43,349 bases of DNA. Origin: Dimargaris cristalligena (lineage: Eukaryota; Kickxellomycota; Dimargaritomycetes; Dimargaritales; Dimargaritaceae). This document shows positions 23,415 through 35,164 of this stretch, piece by piece. The DNA is taken from NCBI GenBank assembly GCA_027576995.1, contig JANBQC010000199.1, forward strand, positions 1-43,349. Direction: 5' to 3'. How positions within the stretch are numbered: position 1 is the stretch's first letter; every line of letters starts with the position of its first letter. A program made the position numbers and the translations under genes. The notes beneath the pieces were generated by a model. That model was not told where the DNA came from. It did no database searches and worked only from the letters and a program-made list of their open reading frames with translations.

Positions 23415-25206
23415 GTTGGGACAATCGACAAGGGAGGGGGGAGTATTATGGTGGATATACCAAGCAAGAATGGCTACCGAGTCGGCAAATGAGCGCGAAG
23501 AAGGCACTTCCCAAGAAGTAATGCTTATGAGGGGTCCGTTAATTAAATGAGTATGTTACAAAATGGAGACAAGTTTAGAAAAAGATGCATTGGAGATAAA
23601 GGGCACGTCCTTTGGGCATGAAGAATAAATAAATACAAGAAAAGAGCATATAGGCGGTAGTGGTTGCTGAGTAGAATGAGTCCAATAAAAATCACCAAAA
23701 TTAATGGTTGAGAATACACTTTATTTTCAATGGCCCAGTCCAAGAAAAACGAACGGTGCGGCCTGCGGCAGGAAAAAAAAAGGGAAAGTCCCAATTGGGA
23801 GAAAAAATTGAGTACATTATTGGCCCACCGTCAGCCCAAAAGGACTTAGCTGCCACGTGGTCCAAGGGGACACAGGCCACTACTATATAAAAGGTGGCCA
23901 ATTCCCTCACGCACGTAGCGAGACTGCTCTAGAGTAAAAATACCTTACTATATCGAGAGAAATACGTGTATAAATGGTACCGTAAGAAGGGCAGCAAAAA
24001 CAGGCCGAATATGAAAGAGAAAATTCACAATGGTCTTTTATCGGGCATATAATGTATAAACAAGTATGGAACAAAAGCAAGCCAGTGCTTTATTCAACTG
24101 GGTGGTCCGGCAGGTACTATAATCATGCTGATGGAGGTGGAGTTGAAACGATGGGCTGTTGCCTAAATCATCCCCATACGATAGAGCTCCCAGGCACTAT
24201 TGGGGAGCTAAAGAACCCTAAACTGAACAATGCATGAGATATATCTAAACATTAGCGATATTTCCTCTCTCCATATATATACATACATATGAGTGAAATT
24301 CGGACCAACTGTATAAAATTTCTTCCTTATTGGTATGACGAAATAGGCGGGTGATTAGATTATAACTAGTAATATGTGCCTTATCCAACAGAATTATCGG
24401 TATACAATCTAGTTGAACCTCTCCTATATATTTAATATGAAATGGAAACCGAGTGGCAAGAGTCTGACTAGCCGCACGATATTCTAATTCGGTATCGACT
24501 TAAAGACCCGTTTATGTTTACACGAGGGAAGGGGGGCTTTTCCGGGTTAAAGCCAACGCGCTTTAGAGAACCCCGTATCTACCAACATAGTCACGAAAGT
24601 CACATTAGCTGCCACGTATCGTGAACTTGAATAGTATTTATCGATTAGTGGCCACACTCATCACAGGCTTCTACCCGAAGTCCTGCTAAATACAAGTCCA
24701 GGACATATTTTAATGCTATGATTCCAAAACCGAGAACCCCTTCAGCCCCACCTAGAGGCCATACTTATCAAAGCCACCTATACTGGCCCACATAATATAG
24801 GGTCCACCCAATTAGACAAGACCGATCAGGCAATGTAAATGGCTTAATCATTTGGTACTTGGATTATATATACTGTAGTATAGGTCAAAAAATAACAGCC
24901 TATGGCCAACATTTATTCACTGACGACGGATCAGCCTGGTATATATTCACAGGTATGATGGATATACAAAATTACATAGCAATATATGGTAAAGAGAAAG
25001 AGAAATATGATGTAAAACCACTGGCCTAAATATAGGACGAGGGATGCCTAGTGAAATAATAAGTATATATATTATGCTACGCATGGAAAGAGCGGTAGAT
25101 TAAGGGGAGAGGGCCCGTTGCTCTGAAAACCGATACAATAAATAATTAACAGAGAAAAATCACCAAACCCGCCGAAAGGGATCGGCTCGTACTATTACCC
25201 AAGAAC
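23415..25206. other. Intergenic region upstream of the SNAPC3-like gene
   Basis: This is the promoter side of the SNAPC3-like gene, and further right the 3' flank of the seven-TM gene. It contains a strong TATA-like sequence on the plus strand at 23884-23894 that faces no recognised gene. A 61-codon plus-strand frame at 24052 has no motif. Confidence 0.45.
23884..23894 (+). promoter_or_regulatory. Orphan TATA-like element
   Basis: TATATAAAAGG is a near-ideal TATA box on the plus strand. The nearest recognised genes on both sides (SNAPC3-like and the seven-TM gene) are on the minus strand, so it would drive an unidentified transcript, or it is fortuitous. Confidence 0.25.
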
Positions 25207-26391
25207 TTAAACACAAGTGTAATCGTGGTCGGACTCCACGGGAGAGGGGTGGTCCACTACGCTCACTACATGATCTACTTGGGTGCCTTGTTTTAGGTGG
25301 GCTGTCCGACCCGCATCGACGGCATTGTCGAACAAACCGGTGGTCTTGGGGCCCATGTCCAGAGTGTGGATAAGGTGGGCCTTTTCCACCGCCCCGCCGG
25401 TGTTGGTGAAATCCGAGAAAGTCGACAGGGTATCCTTACCCAAGACGGTGTGGGTATCGTAGGTCGGGATTTGGGAGCTCTTCTTGTCGGAGAACCGGCG
25501 CCAGAAACTGCTTAGACCCACGGTAGGGTCCTTGTAGGCAGCTAGCATGACGGGATGGAACAGGAAAATGCACAGACAGAAAACCCCGTCAATCTCCAAA
25601 CTCATGCGGGTATAAAGGTTGAAGTTCCAGGGCCAGTCGGCATCAATGTAGGACAGGAACCACGGGGACAGGGCGGAGGGCATATAGGCAATTAGCTGGG
25701 TGATGGGATAGGCCATAATCAGGCGGGTGTTACGAATCAGAGCCGGGGAGTAGGCCGGTGAGACACCGTTCCGAGCGAACTTGCCGATGCCCGCTTGGGA
25801 GCCGAAAACCTTGATACAAATCATGATGGTCATGACCAGAATATAACACATGCCCAAGACCAGCCACACCGAATTCCAGATTTGAAAAATCTTGGTCCAG
25901 GTCCTGCCAACGGCCTGGATGGTCACGCCGCCGAGTTCGCCGTACCGGACGTCGGGGGTGATGAGGGACCACATGGAAAGCAAAAATGCAATCAGGGTGG
26001 CCAGGGCGGGGTACCACTGGCGAATCCGGGCCTGCCGCGGTAACCGATGGAAGAAGACCAGTTGCAGGTCTAGCATAATCATAGCGGTGAAGAAAATAGA
26101 CCACAGCGGCTGGAAAATAGTCAGCCAAAGATTAAAGCGGGCATTGGCGTTCGTTTCCGGAAATGTCACTGCGATTATATCAGACCCGAGAAAATCGTAT
26201 AAGCTACCCAGTAGAATGGACATGGCTATATAGAAGCTGAGCACAAACGAAGGCGATTCTTTGCTAACGGAGTTGTGGTAGCGGACCCACAGGTTCAGGC
26301 CCATAACGACCAGGCAACATACGGTCGAGATTAAGGCAATGACGGTAATTGCCATCGTAAAGGCTTCGGTTTCGCCGTATACCCCAGCCAT
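25207..26391 (-). CDS. Seven-transmembrane receptor-like protein
   Basis: A 394-aa, ATG-initiated, single-exon frame. Hydrophobic segments lie at about 12-36, 48-68, 90-114, 126-146, 168-195, 222-245 and 261-286. They are followed by a hydrophilic tail of about 108 residues (287-394) rich in Ser, Thr and Asp. The last segment contains CIFLFHPVMLAAYKDP, which may fill the role of the end of TM7. The short N-terminus without a signal peptide and the Ser/Thr-rich tail fit a G-protein-coupled receptor of the broad cAMP-receptor-like/Git3-like fungal type, located in the plasma membrane. That family label is an inference from topology. No diagnostic motif fixes a ligand, and other seven-TM proteins are possible. 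Confidence 0.7.
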   Translation of the reverse strand: MAGVYGETEAFTMAITVIALISTVCCLVVMGLNLWVRYHNSVSKESPSFVLSFYIAMSILLGSLYDFLGSDIIAVTFPETNANARFNLWLTIFQPLWSIFFTAMIMLDLQLVFFHRLPRQARIRQWYPALATLIAFLLSMWSLITPDVRYGELGGVTIQAVGRTWTKIFQIWNSVWLVLGMCYILVMTIMICIKVFGSQAGIGKFARNGVSPAYSPALIRNTRLIMAYPITQLIAYMPSALSPWFLSYIDADWPWNFNLYTRMSLEIDGVFCLCIFLFHPVMLAAYKDPTVGLSSFWRRFSDKKSSQIPTYDTHTVLGKDTLSTFSDFTNTGGAVEKAHLIHTLDMGPKTTGLFDNAVDAGRTAHLKQGTQVDHVVSVVDHPSPVESDHDYTCV

Positions 26392-29300
26392 CCTTAACCG
26401 CAGGAATGATATAGATATGGGCGGGCGTTAGGGGGCTACCATACAATGGGAAAATGCACCCAATGTAACAAAGATGTATACTTTGGAGTAGAATTAAACA
26501 GGGAAACTGTATAGTATGAACAATCGATCGAAATATTAACTGAGTAGGAGGGGGGATGGTCAGTGGAAATGAGTGAGGCGGGAATGTGGTACAACAGTGG
26601 GGCAGCCGGGTGGGTGCACTTTATAGGGTTGGTGTCGGCTACCAGGGAATGCGGGTTTTTTTCATTTTGACTTGCACTCCTTCGACCACTGACGCGCATG
26701 GTGTACTTCCCGGCCTCCCAGTTTGATTGGGGAGGAATCACCATCTCCTCCTAATCTCCAATGATCCACCCTCTCCCCTGGTCCAGCCATATAGAGGTAT
26801 TCTCAGGATGCTCCTCAGTACGCTAGTCTCCTCTAGAGGGAATAGCGGAGAGGTAGTTTATGTCCCCGGCCTTAGCCGTTAGTTTCTTTTCCAGGGATTT
26901 AGAGAAGCTGAACTGTCATTGGATGGTCATAGTGGCCGACTTCCCACAGCGCCCACTACAGCCCTGGCTATTTTTATTTCGGAACAAAACACCTGGTGGA
27001 TATAACTTTATCATATGTTCAATGTCCACTGTGCGCTATCCCGCCGAGTCCTTAAAATGGTCTGTGCAGCGTAACTCCCTTATCCAATGTGACCGGCTAG
27101 ACGCGACCGAAACCCGGTCGCCAGGCGGTGGGCACTACTCGACTATACCTGTGGTTTGAACTTGCGATACGCCTATTTTAATAACAGGTCTATATCAGTT
27201 ACCATCTGGGCTACTCAGACCTACCCAAGCTAACCACCCCAAACCCCCTGAGTCCCAAGGTTTGGCTATTTTTCCCGAGCCCTAGCTTCCGTATTAACGC
27301 TCCTAGCTTCTCATTTCCGAGACCGCTATCCCCCGCCTAGTTCCTAATTTATTGGCTAGTTTCCGTATGTATACTTACATCCGGGGGTCTATTTCCACAT
27401 GCCTTCGTATCGAAATGACCTACTGATATAACCGAAGCGTATAGGCATGTGTAATGAACAGGTAAAGGTAAAATAGGCGGAATCCATATTTTTTTAACCA
27501 GCTAAATTCGTCCTACCTATTAAATTATTTGATATACAGCTAGGTTGAATCTCCCTCCCATACACATATATATATTTTGCGCTATAGTTGGTTGGGCCTC
27601 TAGGCAAATCCCTTGGCTGATTCATCCTCCATACCCACGGTAGACCACTAGCTCGAACGGATAGGGCACCAATGACAGCAGTTATCTAATGATTCCCAGT
27701 AGGTCGATTGGTCAGCCATTCAATCTCTAACTTCTCACCCCCCTCCCCTTTTATCCATTCCTTCTACCGGTCATGTGCGGGATTGGTTTAACAGGTAGTT
27801 TTTATACGCCCATGTGCGACATTTACTCATGGTCAGTTGTCAGTCCTGCGGACTAATACACGCCAAAAGACCAGCGCCAGGGAAGCTACCGAATTATTAC
27901 ACACATTGTTTGGTCGGAGATGGGTCAACTATTCGGTGCAACTCATCCTACCATTCGTTATCTGGACTAGGCGACTGAACCTCCTTTGGAAACTCTTGAG
28001 GCCCCACGATGGCCTCTTGCCCTGTAGAGGGTATTGGCCATGTACATTGGCCAGGGTAATGGCGGCATCCCCACCACCGAGTCTAGCACCCGGCCCATGG
28101 ACCAACCCTTTTCTAAAATAAGGAAAGGCACGCTGCCAGAGAACTCGAAATAGGTAAGTCAAGGTTAATCCCCCAAACGCCCCGCATTTTTTTCTTTACG
28201 GAAAACGAACAGCAGTTGGGCTAGAGGCCGGTTATGCTCAAGTTTAAACCCACTCCCACCCCGCTCTTCAATATATTAGTATGGACCCATGGGGACTGAG
28301 ACCTGCTTGAAGTCGTGCTTTATCGAAGGGCCCCTCCGCCGGACATGACTGCCAATTACTAAAATCATAATGAGCGGCACTTTGAAACTGACCGATTTAG
28401 TAAGCAATCCCCTCCTCTTCATGAATCCACCTTTGGAAGGTGAGACTAACAATACGAACATCCCCCTCACGTTTATATGTTACCCGCTTGGTTGGATGGC
28501 TTATCTAAGGGGGCTAGGGGCTTGGTGTATTTCAACCACATGTAAATCCAACCGAATCGGTGTGGAGGAGGGTGTACTGGACTCAGTCGTGGAGAAAACA
28601 AATCCCTTTTCCCTGGCTGTTTTTCCTATATTTTTATATTTTCTAATTCTTAACCAATTAGGGCAATCCCACAGGTCGATTAAGGTTCGACTTGCCCATG
28701 ACTAAAGCGGCTCCCGGTTTATTATGGTTGCCCTTGCATTTACAGCGGATTCTAAATCCAGGTATCAATCATTCTTCAACAATAAACCTAAACAAGGGAC
28801 CACTCGGCGTTGAAGTAGGAGGGGGGGGGGTTGCAAGGCCATAGCTCGGCCGAATTGGGAGGGATCTGCTCAAGCACGTCGGTAAAGTCCATACTCACCT
28901 CCTAAATCAAGCACCCGGTGCTGACGACTTGATTTAGGAGTTTCCAGTGTTAAGTGAAGAGTAGGGTAAATCCATCCCACTGACCTTCCGATTGTTGTTG
29001 AAGCCAACGTCACTATCTACACTGGCCTTGGATTGTCATCTTTTCTATAATACGTTTATAACGCATGGCCCAGAAACAAACGCATAAAAAGTCAAGGGAA
29101 GGTATCAGAATAGTTATCTAAACGGGTAAGGGGCTAAAGAAAATATAGATAGTGCGATGGATATAATGAGTAATTCTGGAAAAATCCCCCAAAAATCCAC
29201 ATTTTGGTTCAGTTTGATCCAAAGTAGCACTTTTATTATTATTTAGCTATTAACTCGGTAAAACAATTATTATCTTATTGAACTTGACCCGATCACCACC

Positions 29301-30977
29301 TTTGTTTCTTTACAGTCCATGTGGTCTAAACCAATTCAAGGTGCGATAGATACCCATGCCAGCACTCTTTGTTCTCACCACTCTAAATGGCCGGTTTTAC
29401 CTATGCCCCTACTGTTCACATGGTATATTTACAATAGTACCCAAAAGAAGGACGGCGGGGGCAATTTTGCGAATTACACGTTAATTATAATAGTGACAAA
29501 GCAAGAAGCCATTCTCTGGATGCCCTATTTTGTCCACTTTGGGAATTTCTCTAAAAATGGGTAGTTAAATCCTACATCCGCTGTTGTCGGCGACCTTTCT
29601 TGTCAGGGGGAGTACTCCACGCCCATCCACACACCGCCCTTCAATGGCTACGATAGTGGAAAGTGTACTTATTGATACTAACAGGCAAAGGTATTGATAA
29701 TAATTAGATTATAGGCGGTGATGAATATCGCCAAGCTGACATGGCTATTTACTACTCTTGATGATTCCTGCATTTCACAATTCTTGCTCTTTTGAAATAC
29801 GTCAGGGTCGCGTTGCTTCGTTTCCACCTCACTCTATAACTTTGAGCTACGAGTAACTTAACTGACTGGGATTGTTATGCAGGCGGTTTCATTAAAAAAT
29901 ACTTACCATTATCCACTGCCCGAACATACTATTAGATTCAAAGATGTACCAGGGCCTCATCTGTGATCTAAAATATCCACTGACAAGGTATTCATATAGA
30001 CCAACTCCGGATTATATAAAGCAGTGATCAACTGTCGGACTTAAATATTTTCTAATTGACCCAGCTGACAAGTCATGTCATTCAATCTGAGCTAAGGGTC
30101 CATACTTGGGCTAAATTGATCTTTTTGATGAGGTTGCTAAAAGCAGCCCATCCTTATGGGTTGTATATCTAATAATGCGCCTAGTCAAAAGTGGTAGCAC
30201 ATGTGGGGACCAACTATTAGAAAACCATATCTAGGACAGTAGTATATATATATCATCAAATTCACCTACTGGGAAATGTACCGACGCTACACTGGCCTCG
30301 CTGAAAATCGAAACTCACTTTCACGGAACTAACGCGGACCTAACCAGCACCACTAGTTATTCAAATCATCGACCTGGTATCATTGGAGGTCTGGTACTGG
30401 CCAGCTCGAACAGTCCAAAGTTGATTAATGTCCATATGCTTGAGTTTAGCAATCTTGCAGGTTTTTATTTAGTCACCATTGACTACCCGTTATACATTCC
30501 TGGCGATGGTGTGACAAAATACTCTATTGGAAACGTAAAGAAGATACGGGTCAGACGGATTAGTTTTTGAGAACTAAAAAAGGATTGCATATAATATTAG
30601 AAAAACGACATCGCATAAAAACAAACTCTAAAATCTAGATAGTGAATTAGTCGAGAACCTTCGATGCTCTATAAAATATATCTACTATGAATTAATAATT
30701 GGTTCAAGAATATAGCCACACTAGGACCAATACAGAGGGACTTGTTACCACGTTGGTAACACGGACGTATATGAAAAACTGGATAACATGAATAAATACC
30801 TATATATTATTTGGTTGTAGAAACTCGCTAGCTAAACTAGGGGGGTAGGGAAGGGGTAGAAAAGTAGAAATAAAGCCATAATAGAGGGCGAAATTTGGCT
30901 GTAGAGATGGTAAGCGAGTCCAAAGGGAATGCCAATGGCTTCCGAGGAATTGCTTGGTTTAGACAAGTATAGTATGA
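26392..30977. other. Long intergenic region
   Basis: The left part is the 5' leader and promoter of the seven-TM gene. The rest holds only short, motif-free frames, for example 26860-27159, 27837-28121 and 28370-28705 on the plus strand, each overlapped by frames on the other strand. It includes a 10-G tract (28821-28830) and the perfect inverted repeat at 28899-28940. I support no gene here. Confidence 0.45.
28899..28940. repeat. Perfect 13-bp inverted repeat (hairpin)
   Basis: CTCCTAAATCAAG (28899-28911) is exactly complementary to CTTGATTTAGGAG (28928-28940) across a 16-nt spacer. Beyond the arms the complementarity stops. It lies about 70 nt after a 10-G tract and far from any recognised gene. 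It could be a stem-loop in an unannotated transcript, a binding site or a terminal repeat of a small element. Confidence 0.8.
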
Positions 30978-32751
30978 TTAGCTAAGGCTGGATTTGGTAT
31001 TTCGCCAAGCTTGGAGTAGCCTGACAAAAAACCCGGCGGACCGATTATTGTTACTTGAATAGGGGGGATGCGGTCCGTCAAAGAGTTGGTTGAATTCATC
31101 TATATATATATCATCTCCTTTGGAGGAAGACCCTGGCAAATGACTAGATTTAACCTGGCCATCTCCATCACTGCCGTACTTCTTCATTGACTGGTACTGT
31201 TCCAGGGGTTCGCGGACATAACCCGAGTATTCGGCATACTGGAGCGCAGTGGGGTGTTCCAGCACGGCCACGGGGACCGCTTGTAGCAAATCACCGTCAG
31301 GGGTAAGATGCTGGAATTGTTCGTTCAAAAAATAAATGGGGTCCAGAATATCGTCTTGGGTAATATCGCCGGCATCCTGGGATTCGGGCCAGATTTGGAC
31401 TAGGTAGTTCGCCGCTCGATTCAATCGGCGCGCTCGCAGTTCGTCGATTAAATTAGCATGTTTCTGGCGGAAGGTCAGCGCTCGGGCAGCCGTTAGGGAG
31501 GTATCGTATTGGGCAATAAGATGATCAACTTCCAGGACGATTTCCCTCTGGTCATCCAGGGCCGCCATAGTGACGGCCATTTGGGCAAAGTTGTGCACGA
31601 AATACGTGAGCAGTGAATTATAATTCCGGCCGTCGGTCAGATACTGTTGCAGAGTCCCAGAAATGACCTGGAAGATCCCCTGGACGGTTTGCCAATCCCG
31701 AAGGCGACAGAGGTACCACAGTACGCCGAAGATGATTCGGGTCATGGCCTCCCGAAGGTAAAGGCTAAGGGGCAGTTTGCCTGATAGAGCCACCAGATTC
31801 AAAGTTCCGGAACTAGTAACTGTTTCGCCCATTTCCATGCTCCACATTTGCAAATGCAGGTTCATGAGGTCAACGGCCGTGGTGGGAGTCAAGTTGACCA
31901 ACAGGGGAAAGTAGGCCTGGAGGTCCTCGGGCACCAATTGGCCCACCGCCACCAGAACCCGGCGGTTCTGGGTCACCAGTCGGTTAAGTCTATTGTCCTT
32001 TAGAAAGGCGTGGTAGCGCCCCCCACGTTTGAGTGTGGTGGGATGGGGTGGGGCCGTTTTGCTAGCTAAACTTTGCACGCATTCTTGGTAGGATTGGGCC
32101 CAGCGCTTATCAATCTTGTACAATAAAACGTCCCAGGCCTCAATTGGGGCCATGGTGAACCACAGAGGTCCAAAAGATTTCCACTTCTGGGAGGTCCGGA
32201 TGACCTCCTGGGCGAGTGCCACTGTTTGGCTCCAATTCCGGTGAATCTAGATTTAAATGGGGTGTGTGCAGGTAGGTCGGGTATAGTGAAAGGTGAAAAA
32301 AAGGTAAGATATTGCCAGGGGTTGCGCTAGCTTGGAGGCGGGGATATCTTTTTGGATGGGTTGATTTTAAGGTGATTTTTCGGGTCCCCCAACGCAATAA
32401 AGGTACTATCGTTACGGTTGTTACTCTGACTGTCTCGTATAGTTAAATAGGTGGACACACAAGGTGTACCACCTCCCATATCTAAATGTGAATTACCTCG
32501 GTCTTGAGATTCCAGCGAGCTTTTTGACCGATAAAAGATTCTTCCAGAGCCCATGTTCCAAGATTTTCAATGTCAATGTGAGAAAATATTTGACAAATGA
32601 GCTCCTCTGGCAAAGTATCCAGGTTCTTGGGTAGGTGGTTACTATTCGGCTGTGGGAGGGTTGTCGCAATGGATGGTCCTTGACTCGGATTCGCCTCCAT
32701 CATACAATGGAGGCCCGGGACTATGGCTGCCACTAAATATAGAGGACGCAT
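30978..32751 (-). CDS. F-box-like protein with a signal-peptide-like N-terminus
   Basis: Two exons: 32751-32497 (85 codons, ATG start), an intron at 32496-32247 (GTAATT donor, AATCTAG acceptor, 250 nt, phase 0), and 32246-30978, giving 507 aa. The long exon-2 frame taken alone would start at a GTG. The splice instead joins RWNLKTE to IHRNWSQTVAL in frame. Residues 1-17 (MRPLYLVAAIVPGLHC) look like a short, weak signal peptide or anchor. Residues about 44-62 (LDTLPEELICQIFSHIDI) match the start of an F-box, the motif that binds Skp1 in SCF ubiquitin ligases. The remaining 420 residues are helical-looking, without kelch, WD or clear leucine-rich repeats. The C-terminus is Ser-rich. A 30-residue polar linker separates leader and motif. 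The same layout occurs in the decayed gene at 41296-43318. The substrate is unknown and export is unproven. Confidence 0.7.
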
Positions 32752-34000
32752 GGTTGTAGGCTAATGATAAAGAAAAATTCAGCCGGAAATGGATAATTGT
32801 AGGGTAATAGGTAGAGGCAGAGATATCCAACTATAGCCGATCTTAGAGGGCAAAGATTGAACAAGCTAATTATTGGGCAATTTTATCAATTCCTTCTACC
32901 CAGAGAGCAATGTCCCGTCTAATTTATACTCCTCCGTAATCACATGAAAGTTTTCTGCATCCCGAAAAAAGCAACAATAGCGGGCTTCGCTGTGTTATGC
33001 ATCGTAGAGGGTGATGCTTCTAAGACTAAACACAGCGTAAACCACTGATTGTGGTCTATTTGGGGACCAAGCCCCGCACCCAATGACCTTTAGGATGGTA
33101 CACAGCGAAGTACCACTGTGTTACTTAAGTACAACTCCTATGAAATGACCGAGGTGCTTGAGGTTGTTAGCTGATATCAATCAGTGTAAAGGTGGCCCTG
33201 GCCTGTGTCCAAAACCTATTCACTTGCCTAAAAGGACCCGCTTGCTAGCGTATAGATTAGGAGATTGGCCAATCGGTACCACTATCCATTAGCACAGAGA
33301 CAGCCGAATACACAAACCTATTTTTACCGGACTTGTCGCCCAACGTTGAGCAGATGTGCTATATTCGCAATTTCTTGTAATTTCCCGTGGGTGTGTGTAA
33401 GAGGGGGCTGGGTCTGTGTATCTGTAGAGATGGCTTCCATTTAGCCATCTTCTTCCCCTTTGGTCCCGAGAGGCGCATTTCAATTTAGCCCTCTAGACAG
33501 TGGCAGCTGATACAGCTTGGCTGAAAGAATTCACTCGTGTTTCCATTGTGTAATGACAACTCCCTTTAACGGTCGGTAATATTGGGTAATATGTCGGCGT
33601 CTCAATTTTTTTTTTCAATGGGGCAGTTCTCTCATTGTTGTCCCCACCTGGTTGGGAGTCTCTCGTGAGTAGACCATATGTAATATTTTATTCGATGCGA
33701 ATGGCCGGAAAAAAAGGAGGACAGTCAGCACTTTAGTACACATAGATCCATGCCTCTAATACCCCCCGATCGGTGGTCGGTTTGAGATAAATAATAGATG
33801 AGTGCACTTAGAGAGGGATCTACAAAAATGAAGTTAAAATAAAGAGCGAGAAAAAATAGAATCATCTAGCTCTCCAAAAAAATAATTAAAGTGAAATTTG
33901 GTACGGGGTTTGTTTTGGCTTTAAAAGACCAATGGGCGTTGCAAAGTAAGAGTGGCCGATCCCGGGGGTATCAGTACAGGGTTAAACATAGTGCCATCAA
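32752..34000. other. Intergenic region upstream of the F-box-like gene
   Basis: This is the promoter side of the F-box-like gene and the 3' flank of the mannosyltransferase gene. It contains the hairpin-dense block 32985-33125. Otherwise only short frames are present. Confidence 0.5.
32985..33125. other. Hairpin-dense block, candidate structured RNA or regulatory palindrome
   Basis: CTTCGCTGTGT (32985-32995) is complementary over 11 nt to ACACAGCGAAG (33100-33110). Between these arms lie three local stems: GCATC/GATGC (32999-33003 with 33013-33017), ACCAC/GTGGT with a 5-nt loop (33041-33055), and GGGG/CCCC with a 6-nt loop (33062-33075). A second AACACAGCG (33029-33037) could compete for the 5' arm. 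A short partner, CTGTGT (33116-33121), follows. Together this resembles a closed multi-branch fold of about 126 nt. It starts 234 bp upstream of the F-box-like ATG. I recognise no RNA family. Confidence 0.4.
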
Positions 34001-35164
34001 TTAGGAGGAGTTGGGGAGGGCCAGGAACTGATTGGTACATGAATGCTCGGATAGGTGGAGACTATCTTTGGGGTTGCAATGGCAGAACTTATTGAGGGCC
34101 TTGGAGTTGGGACAGTTGTAGAAGGGCCCGTGGTAATAGCCCACGTCCTCGAACCAGTGCACTTCTTCCTTCTTGAGGAACATGGCGACGGCCAGGGAAT
34201 GTACAGGGGCGTCACCCCATCGCTCGTAGAAGAAGCCGCCGGCCTTGTCCAGATAGTCAAAGTACTCCATGTATTGCTTGGACCGCAACCAAGAGAGGCT
34301 GGCGATTTCAAAATTGGACCAGAAATGGCACAAATTGTAGTCACCGTCGGTCCCGTTGACCCAGCCCATGAGGTTGTTCTCGGCAATTAGCTCGGGGCGC
34401 TGCTCCATGAAGCGCTTGGTGGTTTCCCATAGGGTAGGGATAGTGTCGCGGTACTCGAAGAGGGAAATGGTGAAACCATACTTGAGCTGGCGCTCCTGCA
34501 TCATTAGGAAGGGGTCGTACTGAAGGTCGCAAAAGAAGTTCACGTCCGGCTCGACCCGCCAGTAGTACTCGTATTCGTCCATGAGGGGATGCCGGAAGAA
34601 GAACCCGGACTCGAAGCGGCACATGTGACGGTAGGATTCGCTGGATCCGTAGATGATGTCCTTCATTTTGACACGGGTATCGGCGGCCTTTTGCTCGGAA
34701 ATCCAGCTGGGGAAGCTCCAGTGCTCTTTGGGAATTAGGCCGTACGAGGTGTTACCACTGGTGATACTGGTGGTGAGCTCTTTGAAGTGGTCCGTGAATT
34801 CCTCGTTGTTGAGGAACACGTACGGGTAATTGTACTTGTGGTTGAAGCGGTCCTCGAGTTGCCGCAGGGTGGCCCGCATAGAATGCAGGTCATCGTTGCG
34901 AACCAGGATGACGAAACAGGCCTTGGCCCGCCGGGCGGTGTAGGGAGGGGGATTGTATGGCGTGAATGAGGACCAATCGTACTCGGGGGCCTCGGAGTCA
35001 CCACCTCCCGGGTGGAGCTTCAGCTTGACCCGGGGATTCTCATCGGAGCCAGCCTGGAAGCTCTGGGATAGAAACGGGGTCAGCAGGTAGTGGATGGCAA
35101 CGACGAGGATAAGGACAATGAAAATGACACGAAGGCTGAGTTTGCCTAGAATGCCTGAGGCCAT
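34001..35164 (-). CDS. Alpha-1,2-mannosyltransferase, KRE2/MNT1/KTR family (GT15)
   Basis: A Golgi type II membrane enzyme that transfers mannose from GDP-mannose to O-linked or N-linked glycans of fungal wall and secreted proteins. The frame runs upstream to a TTG, but the first ATG is at 35164 (MASGILGKL), giving 387 aa against about 400-440 in yeast homologues. There is a short cytosolic tail, a signal anchor at about 12-32 and a short stem. The GT15 catalytic domain then starts near residue 80 (ACFVILVRNDDL). Conserved blocks are YYWRVEPDVNFFCDLQYDPF (200-219), YNLCHFWSNFEIA (276-288), ERWGDAPVHSLA (314-325) and FEDVGYYHGPFYNCP (338-352). All expected motifs are present, so it should be active. 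Which paralogue of the KRE2/KTR family it matches cannot be told from motifs alone. Confidence 0.93.
   Translation of the reverse strand: MASGILGKLSLRVIFIVLILVVAIHYLLTPFLSQSFQAGSDENPRVKLKLHPGGGDSEAPEYDWSSFTPYNPPPYTARRAKACFVILVRNDDLHSMRATLRQLEDRFNHKYNYPYVFLNNEEFTDHFKELTTSITSGNTSYGLIPKEHWSFPSWISEQKAADTRVKMKDIIYGSSESYRHMCRFESGFFFRHPLMDEYEYYWRVEPDVNFFCDLQYDPFLMMQERQLKYGFTISLFEYRDTIPTLWETTKRFMEQRPELIAENNLMGWVNGTDGDYNLCHFWSNFEIASLSWLRSKQYMEYFDYLDKAGGFFYERWGDAPVHSLAVAMFLKKEEVHWFEDVGYYHGPFYNCPNSKALNKFCHCNPKDSLHLSEHSCTNQFLALPNSS

Noticed and set aside
26436..26744. 102-codon minus-strand frame just upstream of the seven-TM gene
   Set aside because: No recognisable features. It fits the 5' leader or promoter of that gene better than a separate protein.
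27773..28121. ATGTGCGGGATT (MCGI), like the start of class II glutamine amidotransferases
   Set aside because: The frame stops within about 30 codons, and no further amidotransferase or asparagine synthetase motifs follow in any frame that I can join convincingly.
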